From Gammaproteobacteria bacterium (lineage in GTDB: Bacteria > Pseudomonadota > Gammaproteobacteria > SZUA-152): DNA of 26,896 nt. Of this stretch, positions 16,911-24,730 are shown piece by piece. A program made the position numbers and the translations under genes. The DNA lies in assembly GCA_024762755.1 (NCBI GenBank), contig JANTGX010000005.1, positions 1 to 26,896 of the forward strand. Direction: 5' to 3'. Positions within the stretch are counted from its first letter, which is position 1. Each line of letters begins with the position of its first letter. The notes under the pieces are model-generated. The model had not been told where the DNA came from, made no database searches, and was given only the letters and a program-made list of their open reading frames with translations.

Positions 16911-18080
16911 TTAATGGAAACAGACCTCGATGCTGCCGATGTCGGGATCCTGCTCGCCCAGGCGCTTGAGCCGATCGGCGACGCGGCGTGCCTCGTCGAT
17001 ATCGCCCATCTTTGCCAGGGGCAATAGTACCTCCACGTGGATTTTGCCGTCCAGGTAATGGAGGCGGGTGGCGTCGATGTGGGCCGCGGCCGGTTCGCTC
17101 CGCCAGTGCTCGCGCAGACGTTCGAGGATCACTTCGCGCGTGGGCAGGTGGCTGCTGGGGGCGGCGATCTCGTCGTCTTCGGGGTCGATGTGCACCATGA
17201 CGTCGGTGACACCATCCACCGCCCGCATGACGGCATGGCGAACCCGCTCGCTGATCTGATGGCCCTCGGAGACGCTCAGGCGGGGGTCGACCAGGATGTG
17301 CACGTCCACCAGTCCGTCGCTGCCCATACGCCGGGTGCGCAGCATGTGCAGCGCCTCGACGCCATCGACGCCGAGGATGGCGTCGCGGATCTGCGCCACC
17401 TGTTCGGTATCCATGGCGCGGTCGATGAGCTCCTGGGCGCTGTGCCAGGCCAGTTCGAGGCCGATCTTGCCCACCATCAGGGCCACGGCGATGGCCGCTA
17501 CGGCGTCCAGCCAGGGCAGGCCGTTCATGGCGCCGACGACGCCGATGAACACCACCACGGAGGAGATGGCGTCGGAGCGGCTGTGCCAGGCATTGGCGCG
17601 CAGCAGGCGGCTGTTGAGCCGTTCGGCGACGCGCAGGGTGTAGTGGTAGATGGCCTCCTTGGAGGCGATGGAGACGGCCGCCACGCTCAGCGCGAGCCAG
17701 CCGGGGTGGGCCAGCAGTTCGCGGTTCAGCAGGCGCAGCGTGGCGTCCCAGGCGATGCCCCCGGCGACGCCCACCAGGGCCACCCCGAGCACCACCGTGG
17801 CCAGGGTCTCGATGCGCCCGTGTCCGTAGGGGTGCTCCTCGTCGGCGGCCCGCGAGCCATGTTTCATGGCCAGCAGGACGATGCCGTCGGTGGCCAGGTC
17901 GGAGAGGGAGTGCACGCCGTCGGCGATCAGTGCCTGGGAGTTGCCGACCACGCCCACCAGGATCTTCGCCACGCCGAGCACCAGGTCGACCACCGAGCCC
18001 ACCAGGGTGACGTGGCGCGCGGCGGCATAGCGTTCGTCGCCGCTGTCGGCGGCGGCCGGGTGGGCGTGGTGATGCCCCAT
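16911..18080 (-). CDS. Cation diffusion facilitator (CDF) metal transporter with extended C-terminus
   Basis: This 389-aa inner-membrane transporter exchanges a divalent metal (Zn, Fe or similar) for protons. Six helices lie in about residues 20-210. The transport site is HxxxD in TM2 (H57-SLS-D61) and HxxxD in TM5 (H166-SRS-D170), an HD-HD set that favours Zn but does not prove it. The loop motif EEHPYGHGRIE (81-91) is typical. The cytoplasmic dimerisation domain spans about 215-300. A further stretch of about 85 residues (305-389) appears to add a second ferredoxin-like unit, beyond the length of YiiP-type proteins. The N-terminus MGHHHAHP is His-rich. It is coupled to the TusA-like gene by TGATG, so it is the last gene of a three-gene operon. 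Confidence 0.85.
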   Translation of the reverse strand: MGHHHAHPAAADSGDERYAAARHVTLVGSVVDLVLGVAKILVGVVGNSQALIADGVHSLSDLATDGIVLLAMKHGSRAADEEHPYGHGRIETLATVVLGVALVGVAGGIAWDATLRLLNRELLAHPGWLALSVAAVSIASKEAIYHYTLRVAERLNSRLLRANAWHSRSDAISSVVVFIGVVGAMNGLPWLDAVAAIAVALMVGKIGLELAWHSAQELIDRAMDTEQVAQIRDAILGVDGVEALHMLRTRRMGSDGLVDVHILVDPRLSVSEGHQISERVRHAVMRAVDGVTDVMVHIDPEDDEIAAPSSHLPTREVILERLREHWRSEPAAAHIDATRLHYLDGKIHVEVLLPLAKMGDIDEARRVADRLKRLGEQDPDIGSIEVCFH

Positions 18081-18319
18081 CAGTCGCTCTTGGCGCCCAC
18101 GCGCACGGTGACCACCACCTCGCCCGAGGCCCCGGTGCGGCTGGCGATCACCTCGTGGCCATTGATGCGGCACCAGGCGGGGATGTCGTTGAGGGCGCCG
18201 TGATCGGTACAGAACACCTCGACGGTGTCGCCCGGTGGCAGGTCGACGACGAAGTTCTGCGTGCGGATCACCGGCATGGGGCAGAGCAGGCGTCGGGCGT
18301 CGAGTTGGTGATGGGCCAT
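18080..18319 (-). CDS. TusA/SirA family sulfur-carrier protein
   Basis: This 79-aa TusA-fold protein carries the signature LCPMPVIR (C-P-x-P) with the persulfide-carrying Cys13 in a typical N-terminal position (LDARRLLCPMPVIRTQNFV). The second half (CTDHGALNDIPAWCRINGHEVI) matches the family's beta-alpha-beta end and has two more cysteines. TusA proteins pass sulfur to MnmA for tRNA 2-thiouridine, or act in sulfur oxidation. Here the gene sits 13 bases after an MnmA-like PP-loop gene and overlaps a CDF gene, so delivery to that MnmA-like protein is the simplest reading. GGAG lies before ATG 18319. It could instead be a YeeD- or YedF-like variant. Confidence 0.85.
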   Translation of the reverse strand: MAHHQLDARRLLCPMPVIRTQNFVVDLPPGDTVEVFCTDHGALNDIPAWCRINGHEVIASRTGASGEVVVTVRVGAKSD

Positions 18320-18332
18320 GGCGCGTCTCCTG

Positions 18333-19376
18333 CTACAAGAGCCAGTTGTCGGGCATGTCGTCGCCGGCCAGCGGAGGGACGAGGAGGCGCTGCGGCTCGC
18401 CACCCTGTGGGACGATCTCCACCTCCACCGAGGCGGCATCGCGTCCCTTGCTGTAGCGGGCGGCGATGCGGGCGGTCAGGTGCAGGTCGTCGGCATCGAT
18501 CTCGCCATCCACCAGCACCAGCGGACCCGGATGGCTGAGGGTGCGCAGGTGGGTGAACTGTTTGCGATAGCCCTCGAGGAAGTTGTTCTCGCCCTCTTCG
18601 CGGCCGACGATGAGCTTGAAGTGCGGCCGCGGCCGCAGGTGGCGGCCGACCTTGAGCAGCATGATGTCGTCCAGCTCATAGTCGCGCGTACCGCGGGATC
18701 GCCACAGGTCATCGAGCTTCACCGAATAGGCCTCGTCGGTGAGGAAGCAGCAACCGCCGGCGGGCTGGGCATAGTCCTCGATGCCCAGCGAGCGGGCCAG
18801 CGCGATCTGCGGCTTGCGCCCGCGGCCGGAGAAATCGAACAGGTTCTCTCGCTGCAGCCAGCCCTCGCGCTCGGGCAGGGTCTCGGGCAGGTTCTTCGCG
18901 CACAGGGGGCGCAGCAGGCGGTCTTCGGCGCCGGATTCACGCTGGATCACGGGCATGGTGTCGCGGCGCTGGGACATGGGCCGTTGGCCGATCACCTCCC
19001 CGGTGATGATGAAATCGAAGTCGTGTTCCTGGATCCACTCGTGGGCCTTGCGCACCATGAAGCATTTGCAGTCGAGGCAGGGGTTCAGGTTCGAGCCATA
19101 GCCGTGTTTGGGATTGATGACCACGTCTTTGTATTCGTCGATGACATCGACGATGTGCAGCTTGATGCCGAGGGTCTCCGCCACCCACAGGGCGTTGTTG
19201 CGCTTGGGCTTGGCCTTGTCCTTCTTGCGGATGGCGTGGGTGTGGCCCTCGACGCAGAAGCCGGTGAAGAAGTTGACCCCCTCGACGTGGATGCCCTGAT
19301 CCATGATGACGCGCGTGGCGAGCATGGAGTCGAGTCCACCGGAGATGAGGGAGAGTGCTTTGCGTTGTCTGGCCAT
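18333..19376 (-). CDS. MnmA-like PP-loop ATPase with C-terminal NFACT-R-like domain (putative sulfur transferase)
   Basis: This 347-aa protein starts with a PP-loop SGGLDS (12-17), the adenylating motif of tRNA-thiolating enzymes. NPCLDCKCF (99-106) lines up with the NPDxxCN region of MnmA, putting Cys103 at the nucleophile position. GGCCFLT (207-213) lines up with the G-I-C-F-I region, putting Cys210 at the second catalytic position. The MnmA C-terminal tRNA domains are absent; instead residues about 250-320 (FKLIVGREEGENNFLEGY onward) resemble the NFACT-R_2 domain found on MnmA-like proteins. It is often annotated as a tRNA thiouridylase or methyltransferase relative, but the substrate is not established. 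It heads an operon with the TusA-like and CDF genes. The ATG at 19376 gives the usual family N-terminus. Confidence 0.8.
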   Translation of the reverse strand: MARQRKALSLISGGLDSMLATRVIMDQGIHVEGVNFFTGFCVEGHTHAIRKKDKAKPKRNNALWVAETLGIKLHIVDVIDEYKDVVINPKHGYGSNLNPCLDCKCFMVRKAHEWIQEHDFDFIITGEVIGQRPMSQRRDTMPVIQRESGAEDRLLRPLCAKNLPETLPEREGWLQRENLFDFSGRGRKPQIALARSLGIEDYAQPAGGCCFLTDEAYSVKLDDLWRSRGTRDYELDDIMLLKVGRHLRPRPHFKLIVGREEGENNFLEGYRKQFTHLRTLSHPGPLVLVDGEIDADDLHLTARIAARYSKGRDAASVEVEIVPQGGEPQRLLVPPLAGDDMPDNWLL

Positions 19377-19678
19377 GGCTGTCGTTCGGTGCGGGGTGCG
19401 GCTGAGAACCGGCGATTGTAGCCCAAACGGTCGCCGACGTCTGTCGTGGGCCGGCTCGCCGCAGAAACCCGTGCCGCGGGGGGTGTCATCCCGTGGCCAG
19501 CGTGTGAGAATAAAAGGGACTTCACCACGTGCCTTTCAAGGGCCTCTGCCGATGGGCGGCAGCGACCCTGACCGATCGGCAGAGACAAGCAGAAGACATC
19601 CATGGGAGGCCGCAATCCGCCCGGCCACCTGATTTTCCCGCCTCGGGACGACATCGAAACCAACACGGAGTAGACGGC
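19377..19678 (+). other. Intergenic region with long-stem hairpin upstream of the DUF2934 gene
   Basis: This 302-base gap separates divergent genes. A perfect 10-bp inverted repeat, CTCTGCCGAT (19544-19553) and ATCGGCAGAG (19575-19584), encloses 21 bases. GAGAATAAAA near 19506-19515 could be a -10 region for the plus-strand gene, but no convincing -35 was found. A 23-codon open frame (ATG 19602 to TAG 19673) ends 5 bases before the next ATG; it has no good ribosome-binding site. Nothing else is recognised. Confidence 0.4.
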
Positions 19679-20485
19679 ATGAGCGAGCAGAAAAAACCAG
19701 AGACAGAGCAGACCCAGGACACCGCGGCGCCGACGGCTGAGAAACGGCCCATCGATGCCGCCACCTACGAGGCGGCCAAACCCTATCTCAAGGCGGCCAT
19801 GGAGCACATGCTGGCCGCCGGGCGCAGCGCGCGCGAGGCCGGCGAATACGCCCTGGAGCGCTTCGGCGACGCCTTTCTGCCCTATCTGCAGGAGTTCGCC
19901 GAGGATGTGAAGCACGGGCGGATCGAGATCCAGGGTTTGGCGCAATCGGCCAAGGCCACCCTCTTCGGGCGTCATGTCACCCGCGAGGAGCGGGAGCAGA
20001 TGATCCGTGACGCGGCCTTCTATCGCGCCGAGAAGCATGGCTTCAGCGGTGGTTCGGAGGCCGAGGACTGGGCCGAGGCAGAACGTGAGATCGATGCCTT
20101 GCTGGCGCAGGAGACCGGCTTGGTGGAGCGGGGGCGTCAGGCCCTCAGTTCCCTGGCCTCGCTGGCGGACAAGGAACTCGCCAACCTCAAACACAGTCTC
20201 GCCAGCTGGTTGCAGAGTCGGCCGGCGGTGCAGGGTGATAGCGCTGGGGAGCAACCGGCGGCGGCGAAGAAGGCGCCGGTGAAGAAGGCCGCCAGCAAGA
20301 AGGCCGTGAGCAAGAAGGCTACGAAGAAGAAAGCGGCGACCAAGAAGAAGACGGTGAAGAAGGCGTCGGCGAAAAAGGCCGTCAGCAAGAAGACGGTGAA
20401 GAAAGCGGTGGCCAAGAAGGCAGTGAAGAAGGCAGCTCCCGCCAAGAAGGGCGGGGATGGCAGCACGGACAAGGGCGGCAAGTAG
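19679..20485 (+). CDS. DUF2934 protein with histone H1-like Lys/Ala-rich C-terminal tail
   Basis: This 268-aa protein has three parts. Residues 1-100 are an acidic, helical region with no domain I recognise (ATYEAAKPYLKAAMEHMLAAG). Residues about 100-145 match DUF2934 (EREQMIRDAAFYRAEKHGF, then EDWAEAEREI), a short helical motif of unknown function. Residues about 195-268 are a disordered tail of repeated K-K-A/V/T-x units (AAKKAPVKKAASKKAVSKKA), resembling eukaryotic histone H1 tails and the AlgP-type proteins of pseudomonads. Such tails bind DNA or RNA nonspecifically. A role as a nucleoid-associated or stress protein is inference. GGAG lies 8 bases before ATG 19679. Repetitive codons in the tail make the length likely to vary between strains. 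It converges with the next gene, 8 bases away. Confidence 0.75.
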   Translation: MSEQKKPETEQTQDTAAPTAEKRPIDAATYEAAKPYLKAAMEHMLAAGRSAREAGEYALERFGDAFLPYLQEFAEDVKHGRIEIQGLAQSAKATLFGRHVTREEREQMIRDAAFYRAEKHGFSGGSEAEDWAEAEREIDALLAQETGLVERGRQALSSLASLADKELANLKHSLASWLQSRPAVQGDSAGEQPAAAKKAPVKKAASKKAVSKKATKKKAATKKKTVKKASAKKAVSKKTVKKAVAKKAVKKAAPAKKGGDGSTDKGGK

Positions 20486-20493
20486 CCCTGCCC

Positions 20494-21066
20494 TCAGTGG
20501 CGTGGCCCGTCCTCACTGGGCGCGACACAGAAACCCTGTGTATGCCGGCGCAGTTGACGCCGCGCCTGGCGGCTGCCGGTGTGTGAGCCGAGTTCGTACG
20601 CACCCAGGGCATCCAGCAGGGGCTCGCCGTCGAGGCTGCGCATGGTCTGCAGGACATCCATGGCCTCGACGAAGGACTTGCACAGGCTGGCATACAGGCC
20701 GCCCTGTCCGTGCGGAGTGTGCTGATGTAACTGGTAATAGGCACCTTGGCCGAGGCTCACGTAGTAGCTGATGCTCACCCGCCGGCGCCGTGCGCGCAGG
20801 GGGAACAGGCCGGCGTGCAGCAGGCTGACGTCGCCCACTTCACGCAGCAGCCGGTATTGTTGGCGTCCCGTCTCGGCCAGGCCCTCCAGATAGCCGATGG
20901 CGAGGGGCCGGGCACCGATCTCGGCCTTGTTGAGAAAGCGCTGCAGGAGAAAGACCAGGTAACTCTGCACCTCGACGCCCAGCTGGTGTTGGGAGAGTGC
21001 CTCGGCCTCACATACCATGGCATGCCAATGGGCCTCGGACGTGGGTTGAAGTTCGATAGTGCTCAT
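20494..21066 (-). CDS. Conserved-looking protein of unknown function (190 aa)
   Basis: I do not recognise a domain in this 190-aa soluble protein. It has no signal peptide or membrane helix. The N-terminal half is helical and leucine-rich (AHWHAMVCEAEALSQHQL; SYLVFLLQRFLNKAE), and the centre reads DVSLLHAGLFPLRARRRRVSISYYVSLGQGAYYQL with a basic RARRRR patch before an aromatic stretch. The C-terminal 20 residues are basic and probably disordered. GGAGG precedes ATG 21066 at good spacing and codon use is typical of its neighbours, so it is likely a real gene. It converges with the DUF2934 gene. Downstream on the same strand is plsY, with 211 bases between (21067-21277) in which nothing is recognised. 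Confidence 0.6.
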   Translation of the reverse strand: MSTIELQPTSEAHWHAMVCEAEALSQHQLGVEVQSYLVFLLQRFLNKAEIGARPLAIGYLEGLAETGRQQYRLLREVGDVSLLHAGLFPLRARRRRVSISYYVSLGQGAYYQLHQHTPHGQGGLYASLCKSFVEAMDVLQTMRSLDGEPLLDALGAYELGSHTGSRQARRQLRRHTQGFCVAPSEDGPRH

Positions 21067-21277
21067 GCTGACCTCCGCTGAAAGGCGCGGAGGGGGCCCG
21101 TGGGCGGTGGGTTCGCCGCCCCGTGCGCCTGCCGCGCTCATTCAGGGTATCGGCGGTGCGTCGGCCGTGCTTTAACCGGGTGCTGAAAAATGGCTGCCCA
21201 CCATACTGCGCCACACGAAAAGCAAAGGCTCATCGGTCTTCGAATTTGCCGACGCTTCCCTGTGTCGGGCCAGCCAG

Positions 21278-21850
21278 TCAGGCCTCGGTCCCCGCCAGCA
21301 GCTTGCGGATGTTGCTGCGGTGGCGCCAGATCAGAAGCACGCTGATCACCGTGGAGACGGCGATGTAGGCCGGCTCCGGACGCAGCAGCCACATGGCCAG
21401 CGGGGCGCAGGCGGCGGCCGTGAGGGCGGCCAGTGAGGAGATATGAAAGAGCTTGGCCATCATCAGCCAGATGGCCAGCAGCGCCAGGGCCACGGGCCAG
21501 GCCAGGGCGGTGAGGGCGCCGAAGGCGGTGGCCACGCCCTTGCCGCCCTTGAAGCCGAAGAACAAGGGGTAGAGGTGGCCGAGGAAGGCGGCCAGGGCCG
21601 TCAGCGCGAGGACCGTCGGCGTGACCCCCAGCCACTCGCCGACCAGCACCGGCAGCAGGCCCTTCAGGGCGTCACCGGCGAGGGTGATGGCCGCGGCCCG
21701 CTTGCCGCCCACGCGCAGGACGTTGGTGGCGCCCGGATTGCCCGAGCCCTGGCTGCGGGGGTCTGGCAGGCCCATGAGGCGGCAGGTGATGATGGCGGCG
21801 GACACGGAACCGGCGAGATAGGCGCCGACGATCAAGAGGATAGGGGTCAT
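21278..21850 (-). CDS. plsY: Glycerol-3-phosphate acyltransferase PlsY
   Basis: This 190-aa inner-membrane enzyme transfers the acyl group from acyl-phosphate to glycerol-3-phosphate, the first step of phospholipid synthesis in the PlsX-PlsY pathway. It has the conserved motifs SQGSGNPGATNVLR (substrate loop), GHLYPLFFGFKGGKGVAT (second motif) and a C-terminal WRHRSNIRKLLAGTE, with hydrophobic helices between. Length is standard. ATG 21850 was chosen because MTPILLIVGAYLAGSVSAA is the family N-terminus; the longer open frame upstream overlaps the folB start region. The gene is divergent from folB with 97 bases between, an arrangement common in gammaproteobacteria. Confidence 0.95.
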   Translation of the reverse strand: MTPILLIVGAYLAGSVSAAIITCRLMGLPDPRSQGSGNPGATNVLRVGGKRAAAITLAGDALKGLLPVLVGEWLGVTPTVLALTALAAFLGHLYPLFFGFKGGKGVATAFGALTALAWPVALALLAIWLMMAKLFHISSLAALTAAACAPLAMWLLRPEPAYIAVSTVISVLLIWRHRSNIRKLLAGTEA

Positions 21851-21947
21851 CGCGGCATTATCCCGCGCTGGTGCGGCCCAGGGCAAACCGCTATAGTCGC
21901 CGGGCAAATTCCCCCGTATCTCCAACGTGAAAAGCCAAGGCGCTGTC

Positions 21948-22304
21948 ATGGACATCATCTTTCTGCACGACCTCACCATCGAAACCATCATCGGCATCTA
22001 CGATTGGGAACGAAAGGAGAAGCAGTCCATCGTCCTCGACCTGGACATGGCCGCCGACATCCCCCGCGCCGCGGCCACTGACGCCATCGACGACACCCTC
22101 AACTACAAGGCCGTGGCCAAGCGCCTCATCGACTTCGTCGGCAGCAGCGAATTCCAGTTGGTGGAGACCCTGGCCGAGCGCGTGGCGGCCATCGTGCGCG
22201 AGGAATTCGGTGTGCCGTGGCTGCGCCTGCGGGTGAACAAAAAGGGCGCCGTGCGCTATGCCGGTGACGTGGGGGTGATCATCGAGCGGGGGGAGCGCGC
22301 CTGA
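21948..22304 (+). CDS. folB: Dihydroneopterin aldolase
   Basis: This 118-aa enzyme converts dihydroneopterin to 6-hydroxymethyl-dihydropterin in folate synthesis. The family motifs are present: the opening LHDLTIETIIGIYDWER with the pterin-binding Glu, LNYKAVAKRL with the conserved Tyr, LVETLAERVA, and the end VNKKGAVRYAGDVGVIIER with the catalytic Lys. ATG 21948 was chosen over an in-frame ATG at 21927 because the family starts at MDIIFLHD and AAGG lies 8 bases upstream. The stop overlaps the folK ATG by one base (TGATG), so the two consecutive pathway steps are translationally coupled. Confidence 0.95.
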   Translation: MDIIFLHDLTIETIIGIYDWERKEKQSIVLDLDMAADIPRAAATDAIDDTLNYKAVAKRLIDFVGSSEFQLVETLAERVAAIVREEFGVPWLRLRVNKKGAVRYAGDVGVIIERGERA

Positions 22305-22792
22305 TGCCGCAGGTATTCGTCGGCATCGGCAGCAATGTGGATCGCGAGGCCAGCGTGCGTGCCGGTGTGCAGGCCCTGCGCGCGGCCTTCGGTGAGTTGC
22401 TGTTGTCCTCGGTGTACGAGAGCGAGGCGGTGGGCTTCACCGGCGATGCCTTCTACAACCTGGTGGCGGGCTTCCACAGCGAGGCCCCCATCGCCGAGGT
22501 GGTGGAGATCCTGGCCGATATCGAACAACGCTGCGGCCGCCGGCGCGGGTCGGACAAGTTTGCCCCGCGCACCCTCGACCTCGACCTGCTGCTCTACGGC
22601 GATGCGGTGGTCGACGAGGGACGCCTGCAGCTGCCACGCGACGAGATCACCCGCTATGCCTTCGTCCTCTGGCCGCTGGCCGAGATCGCGCCGGCGATGC
22701 GCCATCCGCAGCGAAAGGAAACCTTTGGCGAACTGTGGACGTCATTTGACAAAAGTGGACCGGCCCTGCGGCCGATAGAGTTTCAGTGGTAG
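22304..22792 (+). CDS. folK: 6-hydroxymethyl-7,8-dihydropterin pyrophosphokinase
   Basis: This 162-aa kinase transfers pyrophosphate from ATP to the product of FolB, preparing it for FolP. The motifs are clear: VGIGSNVDREASVRAGVQAL at the N-terminus, VAGFHSE for the pterin pocket, CGRRRGSDKFAPRTLDLDLLLYGD with the metal-binding D-x-D, and LPRDEITRYAFVLWPLAEIAP. Length is standard. Start and stop are unambiguous given the overlap with folB. The 126 bases after it, before the response-regulator gene, hold nothing recognised. Confidence 0.95.
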   Translation: MPQVFVGIGSNVDREASVRAGVQALRAAFGELLLSSVYESEAVGFTGDAFYNLVAGFHSEAPIAEVVEILADIEQRCGRRRGSDKFAPRTLDLDLLLYGDAVVDEGRLQLPRDEITRYAFVLWPLAEIAPAMRHPQRKETFGELWTSFDKSGPALRPIEFQW

Positions 22793-22918
22793 CGGTCGCG
22801 CCCGGCGCCTGAACTCGGCGGGCGAGCAAAGCGCCCCTGCCCGGAATGGGTCGGAGCGTAGGCTGCGGGACCCGAATTCGCCACGCAACATGACCAGTAG
22901 TGCCGTAGAGGGGGTTGG

Positions 22919-24091
22919 ATGATCGAGGGGTTGATAGAGGCCGCGGCCGGGGAGGAGAGGCCCTTGATCCTGATCGTGGATGATTCACCCACCATCAGGA
23001 TGTCCCTGCGCCGTGCCGTAGAGGGAGAGTACCGGCCGTTGGAGGCCGACGACGGCGAGCAGGCCTGGGCGCTGTTGCAGCAGGAGCCGGGCATCGAGCT
23101 GGTGATCACCGACCTCTCCATGCCACGTCTGGACGGCTTCGGCCTCACCCAGCGCATCCGCGCCAGCGAGGCCTCGCATCTGCACAATCTGCCGGTCATC
23201 GTGGTCACCGGCGCCGACGACACCGAGGCCCGGGAGAAGGCCTTCCATACCGGGGCCAACGACTTCCTCACCAAGGACAGCGACCGCATCGAGCTGCTCG
23301 CGCGCCTGCGGGCCCACCTCAAACTGGCCGACACCATCCGCCAGCTGGAGGCCAGCCAGCGCGAGTTGCGCGAACAGGCCAACACCGACCCCCTCACCGG
23401 TCTGCCCAACCGCCGTTTCTTCACCCAGATCGCCAACAAAGAATTGTCGCTGATGCGCCGGCAGCAGGAATACTTCGCCGTGATGATGGTCGACATCGAT
23501 CACTTCAAGGTGGTCAACGACACCTACGGTCACAGCGCCGGTGACCACGTGCTGAGCGCGGTGGCGCACGCCCTGGCGCAGAATCTGCGCGAGGAGGACA
23601 CGGTGGCGCGCATCGGCGGCGAGGAGTTCGCGGTCAGCTCACCGGCCACCAACCGCCTGGCGTCCATCGTGCTTGCCGAACGTCTGCGCAAGGCCGTGGC
23701 GAACCTCGCCCTCGAATACGAGGGCAGCCAGATCCCGGTGACCATCAGTCTCGGTATCGCCCTGCGGCCGCACGATGGCGACAGCCTGGAAGACCTTCTG
23801 GCGGTGGCGGACGAGCGCCTGTATCTGGCCAAGCAGCAGGGGCGCAATCGCTTCTGCGTCACCGACAAGACGCCGCGCAGCGAACAGGAGGAGGCGGTGG
23901 ACATGGTCTGCCCGCGCATGGACGAGGCCCTGGCGATGGTCCGCCACGGCAACCTGCACCGCCTGTTGCCCCACCTGCCCAAGCTGCTGGAGGAACTCAT
24001 CCCCCTGCTCAGCCTGGTCAATGAGCAGTCACCCGACGAGCGGCTGGACCTGGATCGGTTGCGTGCGGTGGTCGAGGCGCTGCGACGCTGA
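22919..24091 (+). CDS. Response regulator diguanylate cyclase (REC-GGDEF)
   Basis: This 390-aa protein makes cyclic di-GMP when phosphorylated. The receiver domain (15-135) has acidic D21/D22, the phospho-accepting Asp65 in ITDLSMPRLDG, Thr97 and Lys119. A short helical linker (about 136-153) connects to GGDEF (154-315), with NTDPLTGLPNRR at the start, the active motif GGEEF (233-237) and an inhibitory RxxD site (R224-D227) at the standard 5-residue distance. It is therefore predicted active and product-inhibited. Residues 316-390 form a helical extension (MDEALAMVRHGNLHRLLPHLPKLLEELIP) not usual for WspR or PleD. GAGGGGG lies 5 bases before ATG 22919. No histidine kinase partner is adjacent. 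Confidence 0.93.
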   Translation: MIEGLIEAAAGEERPLILIVDDSPTIRMSLRRAVEGEYRPLEADDGEQAWALLQQEPGIELVITDLSMPRLDGFGLTQRIRASEASHLHNLPVIVVTGADDTEAREKAFHTGANDFLTKDSDRIELLARLRAHLKLADTIRQLEASQRELREQANTDPLTGLPNRRFFTQIANKELSLMRRQQEYFAVMMVDIDHFKVVNDTYGHSAGDHVLSAVAHALAQNLREEDTVARIGGEEFAVSSPATNRLASIVLAERLRKAVANLALEYEGSQIPVTISLGIALRPHDGDSLEDLLAVADERLYLAKQQGRNRFCVTDKTPRSEQEEAVDMVCPRMDEALAMVRHGNLHRLLPHLPKLLEELIPLLSLVNEQSPDERLDLDRLRAVVEALRR

Positions 24092-24099
24092 GGCCGGTT

Positions 24100-24705
24100 T
24101 CAACCTGCCGGCGTCGCCGGCTTCTCCCACACCTGGATACGGTTGTTGGCCGGCAGCAGATGCTCGGCCCGGTGGCGCAGACCGTGGCGCACGGCGAGGG
24201 CCGTCAGTTCGTCGCGATCGCGGATGCCGCTGGCCGGGTCACGCTGCCGCAGCCAGGCGTCGAAGCGTGCATTGCTCTCGCTGCTGTACTGGCCGTCGAT
24301 ATTGAAGGGGCCATAGAGACAGAAGCGCCCACCCGGCCGCAGTACCGCCGCCACTCCGGCGAACAGGGCCTCCACCGCCGGCCAGTCCATGATGTGCGCC
24401 GTGTTGGCGCTGAACACGCCATCGAAACCGGGCGCCGGCCAGGGATCGCGCCGCACGTCCAGGGCCAGGGGCGGCAGCGCGTTGGGCCCGCCCTCGTCGG
24501 CCAGCCAGGCATGGATGCCGGGGTGGTTCTGCCGGCGGTCACTGGTCTGCCACTCTAGGTGCGGCAGCTCGGCGGCGAAGAAGACGGCGTGCTGACCGGT
24601 GCCGCTGCCGATCTCGAGGATACGCCCGGCGTCGGCGAACTCGTCGCGCAGGACGGCGAGGATGGGCAGGCGATTCTGTTCGCAGGATTCGGCGAAGGGT
24701 TTCAT
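24100..24705 (-). CDS. DUF938 family SAM-dependent methyltransferase
   Basis: This 201-aa protein has the class I methyltransferase motif I (RILEIGSGTGQHAVFFA), an acidic residue after the next strand (WQTSDRR), and LRPGGRFCLYGPFNIDGQYSSESNARFDAWLRQRDPASGIRD, which together are the DUF938 signature. The opening KPFAESCEQNRLPILAVLRD is also typical. The substrate is unknown. It starts 26 bases after the cyclic-nucleotide-binding-domain gene on the same strand and is convergent with the diguanylate cyclase gene, 8 bases away. ATG 24705 was chosen by family N-terminus; the upstream in-frame extension is only seven codons. Confidence 0.9.
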   Translation of the reverse strand: MKPFAESCEQNRLPILAVLRDEFADAGRILEIGSGTGQHAVFFAAELPHLEWQTSDRRQNHPGIHAWLADEGGPNALPPLALDVRRDPWPAPGFDGVFSANTAHIMDWPAVEALFAGVAAVLRPGGRFCLYGPFNIDGQYSSESNARFDAWLRQRDPASGIRDRDELTALAVRHGLRHRAEHLLPANNRIQVWEKPATPAG

Positions 24706-24730
24706 GGCGTGGCCTTGCCCGTGCACCGGC

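Noticed and set aside
17037..19421. Long plus-strand open frames opposite the CDF and PP-loop genes
   Set aside because: They mirror strongly supported minus-strand genes and have no motif of their own.
20268..20482. Repeated AAGAAGGC-like units as a tandem repeat or CRISPR
   Set aside because: The units are irregular, 9-15 bases, and in frame; they encode the Lys/Ala tail. No spacers are present.
21178..21193. GGTGCTGAAAAATGGCTG as a third copy of the hairpin-leader repeat
   Set aside because: Only about ten bases agree and none of the hairpins follow.
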